The notes: generated by a model from the sequence alone, not told the origin. A DNA stretch of 37,120 bases from JALRBM01 sp964615445 (GCA_964615445.1 CAZTOK010000012.1:1-37120); one strand, 5' to 3'. Numbered from the stretch's first letter, positions 24,321 to 31,586 are shown. Program-made: numbers and translations.

Positions 24321-24351
24321 ATAGCCGTATAATGCTAGTCCATGTTATAAT
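24321..24351 (+). promoter_or_regulatory. Promoter with TAGC..GCTA palindrome
   Basis: ATAGCCGTATAATGCTAG (24321-24338) and TATAAT (24346-24351) are 7 nt apart, the same spacing as at 20493 and 21614. The start codon lies 7 nt after the -10 box, so the mRNA is probably leaderless, as for groES. Confidence 0.6.
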
Positions 24352-24358
24352 GCAGGAA

Positions 24359-24571
24359 ATGAACATGCAAAGACTTCTCACTTTTAAAGCTGAGGCTGAA
24401 CAGCGGTTATCTGAACTTAATCGTCAATACGATGATTTGGGGAAACAGAGAGACAGTATTCTTACGGAGAGTGTACGAATCCAAGGCGATATTAGGACAT
24501 ACGAAAAACTCATCGCCTTAGAACCTAAGGGAGAAACAGGAGAACAAGATGCCCCAGATACAACCGAATGA
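24359..24571 (+). CDS. Coiled-coil protein (70 aa)
   Basis: It starts at ATG 24359; AGGA lies upstream of the predicted transcript start and cannot serve as its SD. The protein is one long coiled coil (LTFKAEAEQRLSELNRQYDDLGKQRDSI) with an acidic tail (DAPDTTE). It overlaps the next gene by 23 nt. Such small coiled-coil proteins can be structural or regulatory; the function is unknown. Confidence 0.65.
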   Translation: MNMQRLLTFKAEAEQRLSELNRQYDDLGKQRDSILTESVRIQGDIRTYEKLIALEPKGETGEQDAPDTTE

Positions 24572-25067
24572 TATTAAATCCCATGAAATCTATGGCCAGG
24601 ATGACACGGATGTTTCGTTAACAATACGTGAACGCCTTATGAAGCGGTTTGCTCCTCATGAGCATGTTCAAGTAAAAAACATTGATGACGAGATGATGGA
24701 ATGGCAATTTCTGCCCGATCATGCCGAAAAATCATACCTTACCGAGGAAGGCATAAAGGTTACTGAGCGCGATGACCCTGAGTTGTGGATACTTGCCCCA
24801 GGAGAGACGGACGTATTAATTGGTGCATGTGCATATATTATGATGGAAAACCTCTATAAGAAAATGGTCATTAAGAAAGTAGGTATTGTAGAGCATCCTA
24901 CTACTGCCAAGCAAATTAAAAATTTTAACTTCAAAGATCCAATTAGAGCTGAGAAGCTCATTGATGAAATCTACCTTGGTAAGGTGAATCCTAGTTTTAA
25001 TCAGTTACAGCCAAATAAAGTCGTCCCGAATAAGGCTACAGTCAAGACTAGAAAAGTTACAGCCTAA
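24549..25067 (+). CDS. Hypothetical protein (172 aa)
   Basis: AGGAG lies 7 nt before the ATG. The protein is soluble and mixed alpha/beta with a hydrophobic helix (DVLIGACAYIMMENLYKKMVIK) and a basic C-terminal tail (NKATVKTRKVTA). It is coupled to the 70-aa coiled-coil protein and precedes the fibre module. No family recognised; head completion or tail assembly roles are possible from position. Confidence 0.7.
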   Translation: MPQIQPNDIKSHEIYGQDDTDVSLTIRERLMKRFAPHEHVQVKNIDDEMMEWQFLPDHAEKSYLTEEGIKVTERDDPELWILAPGETDVLIGACAYIMMENLYKKMVIKKVGIVEHPTTAKQIKNFNFKDPIRAEKLIDEIYLGKVNPSFNQLQPNKVVPNKATVKTRKVTA

Positions 25068-25093
25068 AGCTATACGAAATACTGCAAATAGAC

Positions 25094-25150
25094 TATAATA
25101 AGCTTAGGCACACGAGCCCCCATCTTGGGGGCTTTTTTATTTACAAGGAA
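25094..25150 (+). promoter_or_regulatory. Late promoter-leader module, copy 5
   Basis: TATAAT (25094-25099), 6 nt, AGGCAC (25106-25111), stem AGCCCCC/GGGGGCT (25115-25121/25127-25133), T-run, then AAGGA before a GTG start. A 38-nt stretch (25105-25142) is identical to copy 6 (27650-27687). Confidence 0.8.
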
Positions 25151-25155
25151 TTATT

Positions 25156-26085
25156 GTGAGCAACCGATCAGGATCAGCATATTCATTACCAAGAGACGCG
25201 AACCGTGTACCAGCCGCCGGCGGAGTATTAGCCTCAGATGGCAAGACTATCAACCCTTTACTGCTCGATTCATCAGGAAACCTTCTGGTAAACAATGTTG
25301 GTGGCTCGGCACTTACATTAACGGGTTCGACATCGACCAATCCACTTAATACGATCGTCTCAAACTATGCACTGGCTAACGGCATAACCATTCAGTATGC
25401 ATATCAAGACGACTTTTCAGAAGGTTTTCAGGGCTGGCAAAACCAGTACGATACGAGTAACCCCGGCAGGTGCGGTATTACTTTAACTGGAGAAGCGCGT
25501 ATGGGTAACTATGCCCTAGAAGTGCATACGCCTGCTACTATCAATGCCTCTAGCTGGGCTCGAAAAGGTTTTGTGCTACCTTCCAACCTTAAAAAGATGA
25601 TCTTTGGGTGTTACTTCAGCATTCACGCGGAAAACTTAAACTATACCCAGGACATTGCTTTTGATATTGACACACAGTTCGGTACTGGGTCAGGTACGGG
25701 CACAAACCGCTACTTCTTCTCGGTGCGTTATCTAAATTACCTATCTGGCATTCAGCAAAAATGGCAGGTGCAGACTAATACTGCAACCTCTCAGACATTT
25801 ACCGACGTCTCCGGCGGCGCAATGCCGATTCCATGGAACGAATCAGTTAAGCCGATGCTTTGCTATATGGTTGTGGTCATTGACTATACGACCAAGACTT
25901 ATGAAAAGCTTTATTCGAGTGGTAATACTTACGATTTAACCGGACTTAGTGGGCCCGCGGCTTCAGCCAGCTTACTTAACTTCGATATGGGCGTAGTGAA
26001 TATTGCTCGAATTGAGAACCGATCAGATTCGGCGCATGAAAATATTTTAACTATGGAAAAACCATTTTTAGCTTGGGGCTTCTGA
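25156..26085 (+). CDS. Tail fibre/receptor-binding protein with jelly-roll-like domain
   Basis: The 309-aa protein begins with about 65 residues that look like a virion-anchoring segment (GKTINPLLLDSSGNLLVNNVGG). A globular part then reads like a carbohydrate-binding jelly roll of the DUF6772 type: YQDDFSEGFQGWQNQYDTSNPGR..ALEVHTP and later MEKPFLAWGF. GTG start with AAGGA upstream. First of three fibre genes under leader copy 5; probably contacts the host surface. Confidence 0.65.
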   Translation: MSNRSGSAYSLPRDANRVPAAGGVLASDGKTINPLLLDSSGNLLVNNVGGSALTLTGSTSTNPLNTIVSNYALANGITIQYAYQDDFSEGFQGWQNQYDTSNPGRCGITLTGEARMGNYALEVHTPATINASSWARKGFVLPSNLKKMIFGCYFSIHAENLNYTQDIAFDIDTQFGTGSGTGTNRYFFSVRYLNYLSGIQQKWQVQTNTATSQTFTDVSGGAMPIPWNESVKPMLCYMVVVIDYTTKTYEKLYSSGNTYDLTGLSGPAASASLLNFDMGVVNIARIENRSDSAHENILTMEKPFLAWGF

Positions 26086-26086
26086 A

Positions 26087-27244
26087 ATGTCTAACTTTAA
26101 TACTTCCCAACCGATTCTAGTTCAAACAGGTATAACAAGCGCCACTTTTGAGAGCCAGCCACCATATGAATGGGGTTGGGCTTCAAGTGGCAATATTGTT
26201 TTATACCTCAATACGTGGGGAAATACAGATAATACTTTGCAGGTTGATGTTTACTGGGGTGCACCGACGAGCGGTCTAATTGCCGTGAACGCAAACATTA
26301 ACTGGGTTAAGGATTCAAACCTAACGACCAACTACAACGCCAGTGGTGGTACTTCAACTGTCGTAACAGCAACGATTGAAATCCCTAAGATGCGTTCTAA
26401 ATACATGAAGCTTGGCTTTACGCTAGCAGGTACATCAAAAACGGTTGATGTCGTAGCAAGGTTTTTTGGCAAGAGCGAAGGTAGCGGCAACCTCGTACAA
26501 GATCAAGCCGCCGAAGCATCTTTGGCCACAATCGCAACTAATCAGACGAGCGGTGGCCAACAAATTCAAGGTAACATTGCGTCTGGATCTAGTGATTCAG
26601 GGAATCCCGTAAAAACCGGCGGTGTAAACCGTACAACTCAGCCTACGTTAACCGATGGCCAGCGTGGTGACATGCAGCTAGATACGCGGGGAAACCTGAA
26701 AACAACCATTTACGCTGCTAACGGTGCTAACCCATTTGCCGCGCTAGCAGATAACGCAGATGCGGTAGCCAGTAGTGCTACCGTTAACAAGCTCGGAGTC
26801 ATTGCGCGCAATACGCTATACAATGGCACAACGTATGACCGGGCGGTGAGCGCTGGTGGTGCGGTCGCTGCCGGTACAGGAACAGCTGCGGTTTCTCTAT
26901 CCCCTACAACTGCGCAACTAGGTCTTACCATATTCAGCAATACGGCGCTAAGCAGTACTAAAACTGCCGTAAAGGCTTCTGCCGGTCGGTTGAACTGGTA
27001 TAACGTGTACAATCCTAACGCGTCAGTAACGTATTTGCAGATTTTCAATAACACAACCGCCAGCATAACAGTTGGAACGACACCCCCCGACATATCTATT
27101 GGTATCCCCGCAAATGGTGGATGGGATGGCGAATCTTTAATGTCGCTAAACTGGTCAACAGCGATTACGATCGCGGCTACAACCACCCCTACCGGCTCAA
27201 CGGCACCCGGGACTGGCCTAGTCGTGAACTTGGGATATATATAG
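26087..27244 (+). CDS. Putative tail fibre protein (385 aa)
   Basis: A modular fibre-like protein. An N-terminal beta domain (about 1-125; LYLNTWGNTDNTLQVDVYWG) is followed by a short linker and a segment (DGQRGDMQLDTRGNLKTTIYAANG) common in tail proteins. A Thr/Ala/Ser-rich C-terminal beta domain then includes LNWYNVYNPNASVTYLQIFNNT. It starts 1 nt after the previous stop. A receptor-binding or fibre-tip role is inferred. Confidence 0.6.
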   Translation: MSNFNTSQPILVQTGITSATFESQPPYEWGWASSGNIVLYLNTWGNTDNTLQVDVYWGAPTSGLIAVNANINWVKDSNLTTNYNASGGTSTVVTATIEIPKMRSKYMKLGFTLAGTSKTVDVVARFFGKSEGSGNLVQDQAAEASLATIATNQTSGGQQIQGNIASGSSDSGNPVKTGGVNRTTQPTLTDGQRGDMQLDTRGNLKTTIYAANGANPFAALADNADAVASSATVNKLGVIARNTLYNGTTYDRAVSAGGAVAAGTGTAAVSLSPTTAQLGLTIFSNTALSSTKTAVKASAGRLNWYNVYNPNASVTYLQIFNNTTASITVGTTPPDISIGIPANGGWDGESLMSLNWSTAITIAATTTPTGSTAPGTGLVVNLGYI

Positions 27245-27245
27245 G

Positions 27246-27638
27246 ATGGCTTACTCCGCATCGAGTTCTATCAATTGGCAGAAGGTCACATTACCATATA
27301 CCTCTTTCCAGACCGCGGGGCTTACAAACGCCGTAACGGCAATCACCCTACAGGCAAAGCAAGTTGTGCATGCTGCGTATCTGAACATCACACAAGCATT
27401 TAGTGGGACTACGACACTTACACTGTCTTTTGGCCCTTCCGGCAATCTTACGAAGTATGTTGCGGCGGCAAGTGGCGCAATAACCGGCGTACTTGCAAGT
27501 GCGTTGACTTCTACAGATCTTCCAAGTATTTCGGGGATAACAAACATACAGGTAAACGCAACAGCGACCATACAGAATCTTTCGAGTTTAAGTCAAGGCA
27601 GTGTAGATGTCTATTTACTAATAAGCCAATTGCCGTGA
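27246..27638 (+). CDS. Fibre-associated protein (130 aa)
   Basis: AGG immediately precedes the ATG, 1 nt after the previous stop. The protein is rich in Thr, Ser and Ala and predicted beta (ITLQAKQVVHAAYLNITQAF), ending with a strand VDVYLLISQLP. Last gene of the fibre unit, directly before leader copy 6. Probably part of the tail tip or fibre complex. Confidence 0.55.
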   Translation: MAYSASSSINWQKVTLPYTSFQTAGLTNAVTAITLQAKQVVHAAYLNITQAFSGTTTLTLSFGPSGNLTKYVAAASGAITGVLASALTSTDLPSISGITNIQVNATATIQNLSSLSQGSVDVYLLISQLP

Positions 27639-27687
27639 TATAATGTATCTAGGCACACGAGCCCCCATCTTGGGGGCTTTTTTATTT
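27639..27687 (+). promoter_or_regulatory. Late promoter-leader module, copy 6
   Basis: TATAAT (27639-27644), 6 nt, AGGCAC (27651-27656), stem AGCCCCC/GGGGGCT (27660-27666/27672-27678), TTTTTTATTT. The ATG follows without a clear SD, unlike the other copies. It drives the lysis module. Confidence 0.78.
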
Positions 27688-27695
27688 TTGAACAC

Positions 27696-27962
27696 ATGAA
27701 TGATAATACCCAACCCCCTGTCGTGGTTAATACAGGACCAAGTCCCGACCTGATTGTCTACCGCTTTAATCAAGTGGACCAGAGTATAGGGAAATTAGAC
27801 AAAAAGCTTGACGGATTGATTGCGACGTTTGCAACCAAAGAAGAATTAGGGATAGTGACTAAACGCCTTGACTCATACATCTGGTATTGGCGCGCTTTAA
27901 TAAGTGCTACTTTAGTGGCGCTTTTGACTGCCATAGCTGCCTTTTTTATACATAGGAAATAA
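27696..27962 (+). CDS. XhlA-like lysis-associated membrane protein
   Basis: The 88-aa protein has a Pro-rich N-terminus, a coiled-coil middle (VDQSIGKLDKKLDGLIATFATKEELGIVTKRL) and a C-terminal membrane span (ALISATLVALLTAIAAFFI) ending in HRK. This layout matches phage XhlA/hemolysin-type proteins that help lysis. It opens the lysis module after leader copy 6. No clear SD, so its translation may be weak or leader-controlled. Confidence 0.65.
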   Translation: MNDNTQPPVVVNTGPSPDLIVYRFNQVDQSIGKLDKKLDGLIATFATKEELGIVTKRLDSYIWYWRALISATLVALLTAIAAFFIHRK

Positions 27963-27963
27963 C

Positions 27964-28311
27964 ATGCTCCATTGGTTTTTACACATAACTGGTGCCGACA
28001 ATACAAGCGGAGTGTGGTATGGATTTTGGAGTGGTTTTGGCTCTGACCTTCTTGAATTCACTATCGTTGGGACCGTATGGCGCAAGTTAAATTGCCATAT
28101 TAAAGGATGCTATCGAATTGGTTTGCATAAAGTCGAAGGCACGCCGTACATAACATGCAAGAGACATCACCCCGGCATCTACGTTAACTCTATAACTGCC
28201 AAACACATAAAAGCCGAACATAACATCCATATTCTCAACAAGAATAACCAAGATGATTTATTAAAAGAAGTGCATGAACACCTACTTACTGAACCAGAGG
28301 AGGAAACGTGA
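27964..28311 (+). CDS. Cys/His-rich protein of the lysis module (115 aa)
   Basis: AGGA lies upstream. The N-terminus is aromatic and hydrophobic (MLHWFLHITGADNTSGVWYGFWSGFGSDLLEFTIVG), possibly membrane-associated. The middle has CHIKGCYRIG...YITCKRHHP, a likely zinc site, and the C-terminus is His/Asn/Glu-rich. Similar HxxCW/CxRHHP-type sequences accompany lysins in actinobacteriophages. The stop overlaps the endolysin start. Role in lysis unknown. Confidence 0.6.
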   Translation: MLHWFLHITGADNTSGVWYGFWSGFGSDLLEFTIVGTVWRKLNCHIKGCYRIGLHKVEGTPYITCKRHHPGIYVNSITAKHIKAEHNIHILNKNNQDDLLKEVHEHLLTEPEEET

Positions 28312-29273
28312 TTGGTGCAGATTACTCTCTTGCTCGCCCCGGCGGCGCAGCTCTTAAGGCGTCTGGGTATACATGGGTTGCCCGATACCTTTGTACATAC
28401 GCCCCCAAACGATTAAGCCCAGAAGAACGTGATGATTTGTTTGCGAACGATCTTTCTATCGTCCTTGTCTTTGAAGATGATGCCGCCCAGGCACTAAATG
28501 GCTATGATCAAGGTATTTTGGACGCGCAAGAAGCCCTAGGACAGGCAAATGCTCTTGGAGTGCCCGATAGTGTACCTTTGTACTTTGCAGTCGATATAGA
28601 CGCCACAGAAGCGCAGCAAACGGCAATCAATGCGTACTTTCAAGGCGTTGTCTCTGTATTGGGCATAAAGCGCGTTGGCGGCTATGGCGGGTATTGGGTA
28701 TTACTGCGACTTGCTGATGCCGGACTTATATCGTACAAGTTTCAGACTATTGCGTGGAGCGGCGGCAACAAAGTCCCCGGCATTAATATTTACCAAGATG
28801 GTGTCCAAGCCTTCAACGGTGGTGTAGATGAAGATATTAGCGAAACAACTAACTTTGGCCAGTGGTCGAAAGGAGAAAATATGACTGTTTCAAAAGAAGA
28901 GGTGGAAGTACTCTACATGCTTGCAGTTCCGAATCAGGGAGTTAACCAAGATTTTGTAGCCGCTTACTCAGGAAAAAACTTAGATGATGTGCTGCATGCC
29001 CTGCAAAACGATCCGAGCATCAAATCATATACCAGTCGGCTTGTCATGGCAGAGTCTCAGGTTACAACTCTTCAATCTCAAGTTCAAGATCTCACCACTA
29101 AGCTATCCGCGGTTAGTAATTCTTCCGTCGTAAATATGCCATCCCAAACCCAGACGGTCACGATAGACGCACCGGCAAGTGATGTTACGCCTTCCAGCAA
29201 CGTCACACCAACCGTAATCATTACTACACGGCAGAACCCTATCACGAAGTTTTTTAAATGGTTATTCAAATAA
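28308..29273 (+). CDS. Endolysin with DUF1906 (glycoside hydrolase-like) domain
   Basis: The 321-aa protein has an N-terminal DUF1906/Rv2525c-like domain (about 1-185): GADYSLARPGG, VARYL, FEDDAA, LYFAVDIDAT, GGYGGYW and NIYQDG. This fold resembles GH25-type hydrolases that cleave peptidoglycan. A central region, a coiled coil (about 240-270; VMAESQVTTLQSQVQDLTTKL) and a Thr/Pro-rich linker precede a basic-aromatic tail (ITKFFKWLFK). GTG start with GAGGAGG upstream. An internal start at 28881 may give a separate C-terminal form. It is exported by holins; no signal peptide is visible. Confidence 0.8.
   Translation: MIGADYSLARPGGAALKASGYTWVARYLCTYAPKRLSPEERDDLFANDLSIVLVFEDDAAQALNGYDQGILDAQEALGQANALGVPDSVPLYFAVDIDATEAQQTAINAYFQGVVSVLGIKRVGGYGGYWVLLRLADAGLISYKFQTIAWSGGNKVPGINIYQDGVQAFNGGVDEDISETTNFGQWSKGENMTVSKEEVEVLYMLAVPNQGVNQDFVAAYSGKNLDDVLHALQNDPSIKSYTSRLVMAESQVTTLQSQVQDLTTKLSAVSNSSVVNMPSQTQTVTIDAPASDVTPSSNVTPTVIITTRQNPITKFFKWLFK
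28871..28883 (+). promoter_or_regulatory. Internal ribosome site and start inside the endolysin gene
   Basis: AAAGGAGAAAATATG is an excellent SD and start in frame with the endolysin, just after the catalytic domain. It would yield a 130-aa C-terminal protein (coiled coil plus basic-aromatic tail). Dual-start endolysins that add wall-binding subunits are known in other phages. Confidence 0.55.
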
Positions 29274-29283
29274 GGAGAATAAT

Positions 29284-29469
29284 ATGGTTACATTTTTAAA
29301 AGGCAAAAAGAGTTATATCGTAGCCCTTGCCACGGTCATCTACGCAATCGCCTACTATGGTTGGGATAAAAACAACTGGCCAGAAGCAGCCAATTTCGTT
29401 CTAGGCGGTACTGGTATGGCAACAGTCCGTGCCGCTATCGCCAAAGTTGAAGGAAAGGTGGGTCTATAA
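29284..29469 (+). CDS. Small holin-like membrane protein (61 aa)
   Basis: GGAG lies 6 nt upstream. Basic N-terminus (FLKGKKS), one membrane span (YIVALATVIYAIAYYGW), a polar turn, and a second weakly hydrophobic segment (FVLGGTGMATVRAAI). Many phages carry such a protein beside the endolysin and it is often called holin. Its stop overlaps the next start (TAATG). Confidence 0.65.
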   Translation: MVTFLKGKKSYIVALATVIYAIAYYGWDKNNWPEAANFVLGGTGMATVRAAIAKVEGKVGL

Positions 29470-29612
29470 TGTTGGTCGTCGGAGTAGCCTTTCTACTGTT
29501 CGCAGCTTTGGTCCAGTTCTTTTCATTAACTGCCTTTAACGCGGCGCTTGTCACTGGTGTCGTGATGATTCTGTTGGGATTGCTACTTGGGGAGCGAGTG
29601 CCTCACAAATAA
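29469..29612 (+). CDS. Two-span holin-like microprotein (47 aa)
   Basis: Starts in TAATG with the preceding gene. It reads as two hydrophobic helices (LVVGVAFLLFAALVQFF and LVTGVVMILLGLLLG) joined by a short polar turn and a charged end (ERVPHK). The position at the end of the lysis module, the size and the topology suggest a small holin or pinholin subunit. No identified homologue. Confidence 0.65.
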   Translation: MLVVGVAFLLFAALVQFFSLTAFNAALVTGVVMILLGLLLGERVPHK

Positions 29613-29613
29613 T

Positions 29614-29805
29614 TTATTGGGATTTTGCAATCACCAAAAAAGAACAATAAACTCTCTCACCGAATACCTGGGCAAAATATACAATTCGGAATGTGTTATC
29701 GTCGTATTTAAATTTCTGGCCTTTTTTAAGCCGGGGGACTGATTTCTGGTTCTTGTACTCAAAACGAAACTCATTCGGCGCGAGTTGCACGATGTGCGGT
29801 TCCAT
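29614..29805 (-). CDS. Hypothetical basic protein (63 aa)
   Basis: The start is ATG 29805, preceded by AAGGAGG with a short 3-nt gap; longer starts to 29901 lack an SD. The protein is basic and beta-rich (EFRFEYKNQKSVPRLKKGQKFKYDD, then FRIVYFAQVFGERVYCSFLVIAK). It begins the minus strand right after the lysis module, with its own promoter at 29951-29946. Unknown role; possibly a nucleic-acid-binding or SH3-like fold. Confidence 0.6.
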   Translation of the reverse strand: MEPHIVQLAPNEFRFEYKNQKSVPRLKKGQKFKYDDNTFRIVYFAQVFGERVYCSFLVIAKSQ

Positions 29806-29945
29806 ATCCCTCCTTCGGCCGAACATAAAAGGACAGCCATTACTTCGGTGACTAAACCTTACAACGTGCTTACGCCCATTGAAATCGCAATGACTGCCCA
29901 TTATTGGGAATAAGCCAAGTTAGTTGTAAAGTTTAGTCAGGAGCA

Positions 29946-29951
29946 ATTATA
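29946..29951 (-). promoter_or_regulatory. -10 box for the 63-aa gene
   Basis: TATAAT on the minus strand, downstream of the early-operon terminator, with a weak -35. Predicted start near 29939, leaving a leader of about 130 nt. Confidence 0.5.
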
Positions 29952-29969
29952 CAGAATCTGCGCGCATAG

Positions 29970-29992
29970 AAAAAGCCCGCTATATGCGGGCT
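29970..29992 (-). terminator. Intrinsic terminator of the minus-strand accessory operon
   Basis: On the minus strand AGCCCGC-ATATA-GCGGGCT is followed by TTTTT. It ends transcription of the long operon coming from the right. Confidence 0.8.
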
Positions 29993-30018
29993 AATATACC
30001 AAATACTATATAGAAGGG

Positions 30019-30093
30019 CTACAGACCTGGCGACAATAGATAGTGAATATGTGTCGCATATTTGTTTTGGCCGCACCAGCATAAGTCTTTCAT
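30019..30093 (-). CDS. Cys/His microprotein (24 aa)
   Basis: A 24-aa ORF, MKDLCWCGQNKYATHIHYL then LSPGL, with an excellent AAAGGAGA ribosome site 5 nt upstream, starting 1 nt after the preceding stop. CxC and HxH could bind one metal. It is the last gene before the operon terminator. Real but of unknown function if expressed. Confidence 0.4.
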   Translation of the reverse strand: MKDLCWCGQNKYATHIHYLLSPGL

Positions 30094-30094
30094 C

Positions 30095-30559
30095 TCACTC
30101 TCCTTTCTTCTTAGTATCTAGGCCAAGGGCTTGGCGGATTTCGGCCGCCATATCAATTAAAGCGCCCTGACCATCTGAATATTTTTGCTTACTCCAAAGC
30201 AGTACGCGTGATTGTTCTATTACCCTCTCCACCTCTGCTCGGCTTAGGTAGTTGGCTTGGATAAAGCTTGAAAGTTTTTCTAGTAGCTCGGGTAGCACAA
30301 ATTCGTCTTCGTCAATCCTAGTAAAATCATCTTGCGTCATGGTTCCAACTTGCCAAGCTTCCCATACTCGGCCACAAACAAGAAGTAGATCATCATTAAA
30401 GAAATCGCGTATTAGCTTTTCTAGCTCTTCGCTACTACTGGATTGTTTCGGGAGATTTCCGGGCGTGCGGTTAGAGTTCTCTATGCCCTCTATCGGTCGT
30501 TTGATGTCTTTGCTGTTTGACATGTCGTAGTAGGTGGATTGTTGGTTAGAGTGGGTCAT
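30095..30559 (-). CDS. Hypothetical protein (154 aa)
   Basis: The first 45 residues are polar and disordered (SNQQSTYYD...PKQSSSSEEL). The rest is helical and acidic, with a VCGRVWEAWQVGTMTQDDF segment shared by small early phage proteins I have no function for. A basic tail (DTKKKGE) ends it. The start overlaps the upstream stop (ATGA). Confidence 0.7.
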   Translation of the reverse strand: MTHSNQQSTYYDMSNSKDIKRPIEGIENSNRTPGNLPKQSSSSEELEKLIRDFFNDDLLLVCGRVWEAWQVGTMTQDDFTRIDEDEFVLPELLEKLSSFIQANYLSRAEVERVIEQSRVLLWSKQKYSDGQGALIDMAAEIRQALGLDTKKKGE

Positions 30560-30852
30560 GAGTCAAATTCTCCATCTTGCATTCTGGCGTCTATGTCGGT
30601 TAGGCCAATCTCTAACAAGTCACGGTGCATATCCATTTTTGGTGTGACCGATGTGCTCGCAAAATCATGGTAGTGGCCATTGCGGCAACGTACAATAACT
30701 TTGGCATACTTCTTGTAGTCTTTTGCGGTTAGTTCATCAGCAAGCTTAAAGAGCGCACCGTGGGCATCGTCTCCTACTGTCTGTTTGCGCATTTTTTCTT
30801 CCCATGCGTCGGGGTCTTTAAGAAACTCCTTCAGTTCAGATTCAAAATCCAT
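30556..30852 (-). CDS. Hypothetical protein (98 aa)
   Basis: A charged helical protein with KVIVRCRNGHYHDFA in the middle, a possible small metal- or nucleic-acid-binding patch. It is coupled at both ends (TAATG start, ATGA end). Function unknown. Confidence 0.7.
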   Translation of the reverse strand: MDFESELKEFLKDPDAWEEKMRKQTVGDDAHGALFKLADELTAKDYKKYAKVIVRCRNGHYHDFASTSVTPKMDMHRDLLEIGLTDIDARMQDGEFDS

Positions 30853-31001
30853 TACTTTGGCTCCTGGCCAATATAGCGGCGGAAGACCATCCAGTTAAGC
30901 ACTCTGCCGCCGTATACACCGACAAGCTTCCACTCTTCCTCAACCGAGGTGCCACTCTCGACAATCATGTATTCGTAGTATGCTGGTGCTCGTGTATCCA
31001 T
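30852..31001 (-). CDS. Small hypothetical protein (49 aa)
   Basis: A 49-aa ORF with GGAG 8 nt upstream. Both ends overlap its neighbours (TAATG), which strongly supports it. Sequence features: APAYYEYMIVESGTSVEEEW then KLVGVYGGRVLNWMVFRRYI, a compact alpha/beta pattern. Function unknown. Confidence 0.65.
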   Translation of the reverse strand: MDTRAPAYYEYMIVESGTSVEEEWKLVGVYGGRVLNWMVFRRYIGQEPK

Positions 31002-31189
31002 TATTCCGTCTCCTTATTAGTCTTAATATAGCCGTGGTCACGTCGCAACTTCGTAATGTATTCTTCCAAGTCCAGGAAATATACGGTGAGAGCAACAAAG
31101 CCAAGGCATATGCGCCAGTTAGTGGCGTGGAAGTGGCCATAGAAGCCACCATACCTCCCGAAGCAGAGGGTAAACGATAGACCTCTCAT
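31001..31189 (-). CDS. Small protein with one hydrophobic segment (62 aa)
   Basis: AGGAG lies 8 nt upstream. An aromatic, glycine-rich N-terminus (LCFGRYGGFYGHFHATNW), a hydrophobic segment (ICLGFVALTVYFLDL), then a charged tail. Possibly membrane-associated. It ends in a TAATG overlap with the next gene. Function unknown. Confidence 0.6.
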   Translation of the reverse strand: MRGLSFTLCFGRYGGFYGHFHATNWRICLGFVALTVYFLDLEEYITKLRRDHGYIKTNKETE

Positions 31190-31205
31190 TGTCTTAACTC
31201 CTGTA

Positions 31206-31586
31206 TTAGTTTTGATCCTTGGTTAGAAGGCCCTGTTTAAATAGTTCGATGGCGAGTTTGGCGGCGGCATTTTCAGGAGTGTCGGCGCTGGCACTTAGCT
31301 TAAAATATGTGAATTCATAGCTATTTTTACCATGCTTTATCATTTTTAGGTTACTTGTCAAATGTTCATACTTTTTAGCTGGCATCTTCCGCAGCAGATA
31401 GCCAAGATCGTAGGCAGGCGTGTTCCAGGCATCTCTACTAAAAGATTCTACCTGTCCATTATAAGCACCCTGATCGTTAAATTTTAGAGCAATACCGTCG
31501 TAATGTTCATAGTAAAAAGCATGAGTATCATCCCATCCACTCAACTCGTACAGCTCTTTACAAAGTTCAAGGCTTGCTACGTTCAC
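31206..31586 (-). CDS. Hypothetical protein (126 aa)
   Basis: Starts with LELCKELYELSGWDDTHAFYYEHYDG, acidic and aromatic, and has a Lys-rich centre (KMPAKKYEHLTSNLKMIKHG) and an Ala-rich helical end (TPENAAAKLAIELFKQGLL). This pattern is common in early phage proteins of unknown function, often annotated only as hypothetical. Coupled by ATGA to the upstream gene. Confidence 0.75.
   Translation of the reverse strand: MNVASLELCKELYELSGWDDTHAFYYEHYDGIALKFNDQGAYNGQVESFSRDAWNTPAYDLGYLLRKMPAKKYEHLTSNLKMIKHGKNSYEFTYFKLSASADTPENAAAKLAIELFKQGLLTKDQN

Noticed and set aside
26710..27261. A 183-codon minus-strand frame under the fibre gene
   Set aside because: Ala/Val/Pro-biased antisense shadow without SD or neighbours on that strand.
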